Assembly (NCBI GenBank): GCA_945965245.1
Contig: CAMFNC010000095.1
Span: 1 to 9,279 of the forward strand
Source of the DNA: an uncultured Porphyromonas sp.
Lineage (GTDB): Bacteria; Bacteroidota; Bacteroidia; Bacteroidales; Porphyromonadaceae
Direction: 5' to 3'
DNA length: 9,279 nt
Positions 5,190-9,279 of this stretch are shown piece after piece. Both the position numbers and the translations under genes were made by a program. The notes under the pieces are model-generated. The model searched no databases, was not told where the DNA came from, and saw nothing but the letters and a program-made list of their open reading frames with translations. The number at the start of each line of letters is the position of its first letter. The stretch's first letter is position 1.

Positions 5190-6484
5190 AATATAAAATA
5201 GATACAGACAGTCCCCCCCTGCAACCTCAAGGCACCGAGCATACGCACGAACAGCCACTCAGCTCATACGATTGGCTCTGTGGTATACCGGAAAGCCCTT
5301 TCGATGACAACCGATTGGTGGAGGTACAGTTCAAAAACACACGCAAAGGATACTATATCAATAGCGAAGGATTGGAACTTCATAAAGGCGATTGGGTAAC
5401 GGTGGAAGCATCGCCCGGGCATGACATCGGGCGCGTTTCTCTGACCGGCAAATTAGTGCCGCTGGCCATGAAACATCATCGCTTCAATACCGAACGAAAC
5501 GAAATACGCAAGATTTATCGCTTGGCTCGCCCATACGATTTGGAGCGCATGGCCGAAGCCAAAAGTCGTGAACATGAAACGATGATTGAAACCAGACAGA
5601 TAGCTGCCAATCTGGGGCTGGAAATGAAAATCGGCGATGTGGAATATCAAGCCGATGGCAGCAAAGCTATCTTCTATTACATTGCTGATGGGCGTGTGGA
5701 CTTCCGTCAGCTTATCCGTGTGCTGGCCGATACTTTCCATATCCGTGTGGAGATGAAGCAAATCGGTGCACGCCAAGAGGCCGGACGCATTGGAGGCATC
5801 GGACCCTGTGGCCGTCAGCTCTGCTGTTCGGCATGGATGACCAATTTCGTTTCGGTGAATACAAGTGCCGCCCGCATCCAAGACCTTTCGCTCAATCCGC
5901 AGAAACTCACGGGTCAGTGCGCCAAGCTGAAATGCTGCATGAATTATGAGGTGGACAGCTATCTGGACGCTCAGAAAAAAATGCCCAGTCCCGAAATTGT
6001 GTTACGCACACGCAATGGCGAATATTATCATTTCAAGAGTGATTTCTTCCATCGCACCATCACATACAGCACCGATAAATCCAAGCCGGTGAATTTGGTA
6101 ACCATCAGCGCCAAACGCGCCTTTGATGTGATTATCATGAATAAGCGTGGCGAAGAACCCGATACTCCCGATTACGATTCTAAGGACCAGAAGCCCAACT
6201 CTCGTCGCGAAGCTGATATTCTGAATGAAAGCCTGACACGCTTCGATGGCAATCGCGATAAGTTACGCAACGGCAGAAAGAAACGCGGTGGGCGATATGA
6301 TGACCGACAGAATACCGATGTTGCCGCTGAAGAACGTGCCACCTCCAATTCGGAAGAACGGGGAACACGGAGTGAAAAATCTCGCTCACCCAGACGCCAC
6401 ATGGATTCTTCGCGCCGTCGTAATGGTTCGACTCGTGGCGAAACGCATATGCCCAAAGCAGAATCTGCACAAGAACCTCAATAA
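5186..6484 (+). CDS. ricT: RicT/YaaT-like PSP1-domain protein
   Basis: A 432-residue protein of the PSP1/RicT family. In B. subtilis RicT joins RicA and RicF in a complex that carries Fe-S clusters and directs RNase Y mRNA processing; in Bacteroidota the role is not established. After a variable N-terminus (1-40), a beta-rich segment and the PSP1 domain follow (about 100-200, with Lys-Ile-Gly-Asp-Val-Glu-Tyr and Asp-Gly-Arg-Val-Asp-Phe-Arg-Gln-Leu). Next come the two cysteine clusters of the family: Gly-Pro-Cys-Gly-Arg-Gln-Leu-Cys-Cys (206-214) and Cys-Ala-Lys-Leu-Lys-Cys-Cys (245-251), six Cys in all. Residues about 320-432 form a charged Arg/Lys/Ser/Glu-rich tail with no visible fold, which makes the protein much longer than the B. 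subtilis one. I chose ATG 5186; a GTG at 5174 is possible. gldH starts 25 nt after the stop, a pairing I recall as common in Bacteroidota. Confidence 0.88.
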   Translation: MKYKIDTDSPPLQPQGTEHTHEQPLSSYDWLCGIPESPFDDNRLVEVQFKNTRKGYYINSEGLELHKGDWVTVEASPGHDIGRVSLTGKLVPLAMKHHRFNTERNEIRKIYRLARPYDLERMAEAKSREHETMIETRQIAANLGLEMKIGDVEYQADGSKAIFYYIADGRVDFRQLIRVLADTFHIRVEMKQIGARQEAGRIGGIGPCGRQLCCSAWMTNFVSVNTSAARIQDLSLNPQKLTGQCAKLKCCMNYEVDSYLDAQKKMPSPEIVLRTRNGEYYHFKSDFFHRTITYSTDKSKPVNLVTISAKRAFDVIIMNKRGEEPDTPDYDSKDQKPNSRREADILNESLTRFDGNRDKLRNGRKKRGGRYDDRQNTDVAAEERATSNSEERGTRSEKSRSPRRHMDSSRRRNGSTRGETHMPKAESAQEPQ

Positions 6485-6509
6485 CCTTCATCATTCGGGC
6501 AAATGGACT

Positions 6510-7013
6510 ATGGCGGCATGGCGCAAACGAATCGAAAGTATGATTCTACCAACAATATGTCTGGCAGCAGTTTGCTGGTTTGCAGCCTGCAAACATATAC
6601 CCACTCCCGACGAAGAGACTATCGAATATCAAGCTCTGCAGCAGGGCACATGGCATACCGGCGAACGGCTGGACTTCCAGCTGTTTATTCCTCGCGGTGG
6701 CTCCACGTATCGAGTTTCGGTATTACTGCGCACCGACAATCGTTGCAATAGCGAAAACATCACGCTATCAGTTCGGCTGCGCTGTGGCACTCAATACAAT
6801 CGTGCCGATACACTGCACATTCCGTTGGCAGAAGCTCCCGGAATATGGCATGGTCGTGGTGTGGCCGTTATGGAGCATCAAATCACTTTATACCATAGCA
6901 TAGCCCCTCCTCAGGCAGGGTTATATACGCTCACGGTATCGCCCATCCGCAACAATACCACCCAAGGAGTGCAGTCGGTGGGTGTGCATATGCAGAAAGT
7001 GACTCAGGAATAG
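6510..7013 (+). CDS. gldH: GldH-family lipoprotein
   Basis: A 167-residue protein (157 if it starts at the ATG at 6540) with a basic N-terminus, a hydrophobic signal segment and a lipoprotein cysteine at residue 27 in Trp-Phe-Ala-Ala-Cys. The -3 Phe is not the usual Leu/Val. The mature part resembles GldH: Gly-Thr-Trp-His-Thr-Gly-Glu-Arg-Leu-Asp-Phe (about 46-56), a beta-rich middle with Tyr-Arg-Val-Ser-Val-Leu-Leu-Arg, Gly-Ile-Trp-His-Gly-Arg-Gly, and a final Gly-Val-Gln-Ser-Val-Gly-Val. In Flavobacterium johnsoniae GldH is needed for gliding, but homologues occur in non-motile Bacteroidales, so gliding should not be inferred. It is probably membrane-anchored by lipid and sits in one operon with the upstream ricT-like gene (25-nt gap). 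Only moderate sequence landmarks support the family, helped by the gene order. Confidence 0.75.
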   Translation: MAAWRKRIESMILPTICLAAVCWFAACKHIPTPDEETIEYQALQQGTWHTGERLDFQLFIPRGGSTYRVSVLLRTDNRCNSENITLSVRLRCGTQYNRADTLHIPLAEAPGIWHGRGVAVMEHQITLYHSIAPPQAGLYTLTVSPIRNNTTQGVQSVGVHMQKVTQE

Positions 7014-7020
7014 AATTTCA

Positions 7021-7055
7021 TTTGGCAAAATCTATAGTAAGATTTCCTATCTTTG
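7021..7055 (+). promoter_or_regulatory. murC promoter with -33 TTTG and -7 TATCTTTG boxes
   Basis: TTTG at 7021-7024 and TATCTTTG at 7048-7055 are separated by 23 bp, slightly more than the 19-21 bp usual in Bacteroides. The -7 box ends 20 bp before the murC ATG, giving a leader of about 10-15 nt. A 6-bp dyad (AAATCT 7028-7033 and AGATTT 7040-7045) fills the spacer and could be an operator. This is the best promoter in the window because both boxes are present. Confidence 0.65.
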
Positions 7056-7075
7056 TGTAAAACAGATATTTCGAT

Positions 7076-8452
7076 ATGAAACAGGTCTATTTTATTGGTA
7101 TAGGCGGTATCGGCATGAGTGCTTTGGCTCGTTATTTCCATGCTCAAGGATATGCTGTAAGCGGATACGACCTTACCCCATCGCCGTTAATCGATGCCTT
7201 ACGCCAAGAGGGCATGGAAGTCTGCTTCGATGACACCGTGGAAGCCATCCCCTGTGCCTGCACCCCCCAAGATACAACCGTGGTCTATACTCCTGCCGTG
7301 CCTGCCACACACCGGCAGTTGATTTACTTTCGCGAACAAGGTTATCGGGTGGTTAAGCGTGCCGAGATATTGGGCGATGTGACACGTATGCAACGTGCCC
7401 TCTGTGTGGCGGGTACGCACGGCAAAACCACCACCTGCACCATACTGGCTCATCTGTTACGCAGCAGTCATGTGGATTGCAATGCATTTTTGGGTGGCAT
7501 CTCCAATAATTACAAGACCAATCTTTTGCTCTCCGACCACAGCGAATTAGTGGTGGTGGAAGCCGACGAATTCGACCGCTCATTTCATCACCTGAGTCCG
7601 GCACTTGCCATCATTACGTCTGCCGACCCCGATCATCTGGACATCTATGGCACAGCTGAGGCGTATCGCGAGTCTTTCGAGCACTTCACTTCACTCATCC
7701 AACCGGGTGGATATCTGATCATGAAGCAAGGTATCTGCATTACCCCCCGCACAGGTATGGGCGTCAGCACACTAACCTATGCCGTGAATGAGGAAGCGGA
7801 TTTCTATGCATCCGATATTTGCATTGCCAATGGACAGCTTACATTCAGTTGGCACTATCCCGATGATAGAGGTAATCCGCTGAAAGTGGAATTGGGCGTA
7901 CCGCTTTATATCAATGTGGAAAATGCTACCGCTGCCATGGCAGCAGCATATCTTAACGGAGTTACGCCGGAGGAATTGCAGCAAGGGCTGTGTTCTTTTG
8001 CCGGCAGCCGCCGACGCTTCGACCGTGTACTGAATACCGATGCGCACGTGCTGATAGATGATTATGCCCACCATCCCAAAGAACTGGAGGCTTCACTCCT
8101 GTCTGTCAAAAGTTTATATCCGGGCGAACGCATCCTCGGCATCTTCCAGCCGCACTTATTCAGCCGCACAGCAGATTTCTATCAGGAATTTGCCGCCGCT
8201 TTGGACACTGTGGACGAAGTCATTCTATTGGACATCTATCCTGCCCGAGAAAAGCCTATGCAAGGAGTTACATCGGAGTTGATAGCCGAAGCCATGACAC
8301 ATAAACCTCTGGCCATAATACAATGTGAGGATTTGGTTACAACGCTGCGTCGCCTGCAACCGCTTCTACCTCGTATCATTGTGATGCTGGGTGCAGGTAA
8401 TATAGATCGTATGGTGCAACCCGTAAAAGCCTTGCTGGAGCAAGATGTATAA
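7076..8452 (+). CDS. murC: UDP-N-acetylmuramate--L-alanine ligase
   Basis: A 458-residue Mur ligase that joins L-alanine to UDP-MurNAc using ATP, the first step of peptide stem assembly in the cytoplasm. All three domains are complete: N-terminal UDP-binding fold with Gly-Ile-Gly-Gly-Ile-Gly-Met (8-14), ATP-binding central domain with Gly-Thr-His-Gly-Lys-Thr-Thr (113-119) and Glu-Ala-Asp-Glu-Phe-Asp-Arg-Ser-Phe (162-170), and C-terminal domain with Asp-Asp-Tyr-Ala-His-His-Pro-Lys-Glu (328-336), Gln-Pro-His-Leu-Phe-Ser-Arg-Thr (358-365) and Gly-Ala-Gly-Asn-Ile (439-443). The His-Gly-Lys P-loop and the N-terminal Gly-rich motif separate it from MurD/E/F; the protein length is normal. ftsQ begins on the next base after the stop, so the two are surely co-transcribed. 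Unlike the usual dcw order, murG is not upstream; gldH is. Confidence 0.97.
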   Translation: MKQVYFIGIGGIGMSALARYFHAQGYAVSGYDLTPSPLIDALRQEGMEVCFDDTVEAIPCACTPQDTTVVYTPAVPATHRQLIYFREQGYRVVKRAEILGDVTRMQRALCVAGTHGKTTTCTILAHLLRSSHVDCNAFLGGISNNYKTNLLLSDHSELVVVEADEFDRSFHHLSPALAIITSADPDHLDIYGTAEAYRESFEHFTSLIQPGGYLIMKQGICITPRTGMGVSTLTYAVNEEADFYASDICIANGQLTFSWHYPDDRGNPLKVELGVPLYINVENATAAMAAAYLNGVTPEELQQGLCSFAGSRRRFDRVLNTDAHVLIDDYAHHPKELEASLLSVKSLYPGERILGIFQPHLFSRTADFYQEFAAALDTVDEVILLDIYPAREKPMQGVTSELIAEAMTHKPLAIIQCEDLVTTLRRLQPLLPRIIVMLGAGNIDRMVQPVKALLEQDV

Positions 8453-9279
8453 ATGATAAAAAAGGTTATTCGCATAGCAGGCTTCGTGCTGATGGTGCTT
8501 TATCTGGCAACCGTGGTATTTTACGTGACTTCCGTGAAGCCATCGGGCAACTGTTCCGGAGTGGAAGTTCGGATGATACTCAAGCCCGGACAACTGGCCT
8601 TTATGGACAGACCAGATGTGCTGCACGAACTCAAGATGATGAACTTCGACCTTAAAGGACATTCATTGGAGCGAATAAATGTCTATCAGGTGGAAGAGCA
8701 ATTGCGTCTAAATCCACTTTTCAGCAATACGGAGGTGTATCTATCGCCCTTATCGCAAAAAGCCGTGCTTATGATAGCACAGAAAGATCCGTTTTTTCTG
8801 GTGCAGACTGGCGATTCCCTCTATTACGTTTCATCGGATCGAGGCATCGTCCCTTGCAATCCCAAATATGCCGTGGAGGTGCCGATTATTACAGGTCATG
8901 TGCAACGCGAGCAAGCATTGGGCGATTTGTTCGATTTGGTGAACATCATAGAGGAAAGTGAATATTGGCAGAATTTCTTCGGACAAATATACGTGGATAA
9001 GCAAGGCTCCGTTATATTGACTCCTCGCGTGAGTAAAATGAATATCATTTTGGGCAAAACACCCAAGTGGCGTAGCAAACTAAATAAATTGCAGGCTTTC
9101 TGCAATCAGGTTATTCCCGTGGTGGGATGGGAGGCTTACCGCTCGGTCAATCTGGAATTTAATGGACAAGTGGTGGCCAAAGCTGCCGCAAGCACGATGT
9201 CTCAGCCGGAGGTAAAGACGCCTGCTCAAGAAAAAACGAAAACAGCCGAATCTCCCAAGTCCAAGAAACCGAAGAAATC
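8453..9279 (+). CDS. ftsQ: Cell division protein FtsQ (3' end outside window)
   Basis: The frame starts at the ATG immediately after the murC TAA and stays open to the right edge (275 complete codons). FtsQ is a bitopic inner-membrane protein that links early and late divisome proteins and binds FtsB/FtsL. Seen here: short basic N-terminus, one membrane helix (about residues 5-27), a POTRA-like region (about 36-110, with Val-Glu-Glu-Gln-Leu-Arg-Leu-Asn-Pro-Leu-Phe at 80-90), then a beta domain with Asp-Pro-Phe-Phe-Leu-Val, Tyr-Tyr-Val-Ser-Ser-Asp-Arg-Gly (124-131) and Val-Pro-Ile-Ile-Thr-Gly (143-148). It includes Trp-Glu-Ala-Tyr-Arg-Ser-Val-Asn-Leu-Glu-Phe-Asn-Gly-Gln-Val-Val near 226-241, where Bacteroidota FtsQ usually ends. 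Residues after about 245 form a Lys/Pro/Ala/Glu-rich tail that is cut by the window. Identity rests on topology, these landmarks and position behind murC. Confidence 0.88.
   Translation, partial: MIKKVIRIAGFVLMVLYLATVVFYVTSVKPSGNCSGVEVRMILKPGQLAFMDRPDVLHELKMMNFDLKGHSLERINVYQVEEQLRLNPLFSNTEVYLSPLSQKAVLMIAQKDPFFLVQTGDSLYYVSSDRGIVPCNPKYAVEVPIITGHVQREQALGDLFDLVNIIEESEYWQNFFGQIYVDKQGSVILTPRVSKMNIILGKTPKWRSKLNKLQAFCNQVIPVVGWEAYRSVNLEFNGQVVAKAAASTMSQPEVKTPAQEKTKTAESPKSKKPKK

Noticed and set aside
6246..6509. Upstream extension of the gldH frame inside ricT
   Set aside because: The signal peptide begins at 6510 or 6540; the upstream part is a shadow of the ricT tail.
105..9105. Antisense ORFs on the minus strand throughout the window
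   Set aside because: All are shadows of well-supported plus-strand genes; none shows a recognisable domain, signal peptide or start context.
1..9279. Mobile elements, CRISPR, tRNA/rRNA, phage or defence genes
   Set aside because: I saw no transposase, terminal repeats, spaced direct repeats, tRNA-like fold or defence motifs; gene content is housekeeping.

Overview
The window is about 9.3 kb of ordinary bacterial chromosome, most likely from a member of the Bacteroidales (Bacteroidota). The reasons are a GldH-family lipoprotein, a DUF5606 protein, a RicT/PSP1 protein of the Bacteroidota type next to gldH, yajC-ybbR-coaE gene order, and three exact TATCTTTG copies of the Bacteroidota -7 promoter box (TAnnTTTG) upstream of genes, with no clear Shine-Dalgarno sites. 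I cannot fix genus or family from the sequence alone. All eleven genes lie on the plus strand and genes are dense.

Layout. 1-374 is the 3' end of nusB (transcription antitermination). 459-3154 is a run of yajC (Sec accessory membrane protein), ybbR/cdaR-like (membrane-anchored YbbR-domain protein), coaE (last step of CoA synthesis; its start overlaps the ybbR end by 26 nt) and a secreted protein I do not recognise. 3257-3691 is a DUF5606 gene behind its own promoter, followed by kbl (2-amino-3-ketobutyrate CoA ligase, 3783-4973) and a strong intrinsic terminator at 5002-5040. 5186-7013 is a ricT-like gene followed 25 nt later by gldH, behind a second promoter and a possible 17-codon upstream ORF. 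7076 onward is murC and then ftsQ, which begins on the base after the murC stop codon and runs off the right edge; these are peptidoglycan precursor synthesis and cell division genes behind a third promoter.

How the genes relate. Most are housekeeping: transcription (nusB), secretion (yajC), cofactor supply (coaE), threonine/glycine metabolism (kbl), RNA processing or signalling (ricT), envelope lipoprotein (gldH), wall and division (murC, ftsQ). The murC-ftsQ pair is the tail of the dcw cluster, but the expected upstream partner murG is replaced by ricT-gldH, so the cluster appears split here.

I saw no mobile element, CRISPR array, tRNA, rRNA, phage gene or defence system, and no convincing novel multi-gene system. 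The points most worth a second look are in the intergenic DNA: a terminator-like hairpin whose T-run touches the ybbR ATG, a separate 11-bp perfect hairpin just before it, the ATGA-coupled mini-ORF before ricT, and a dyad inside the murC promoter spacer. Also notable are the basic low-complexity C-terminal tails on RicT and FtsQ.
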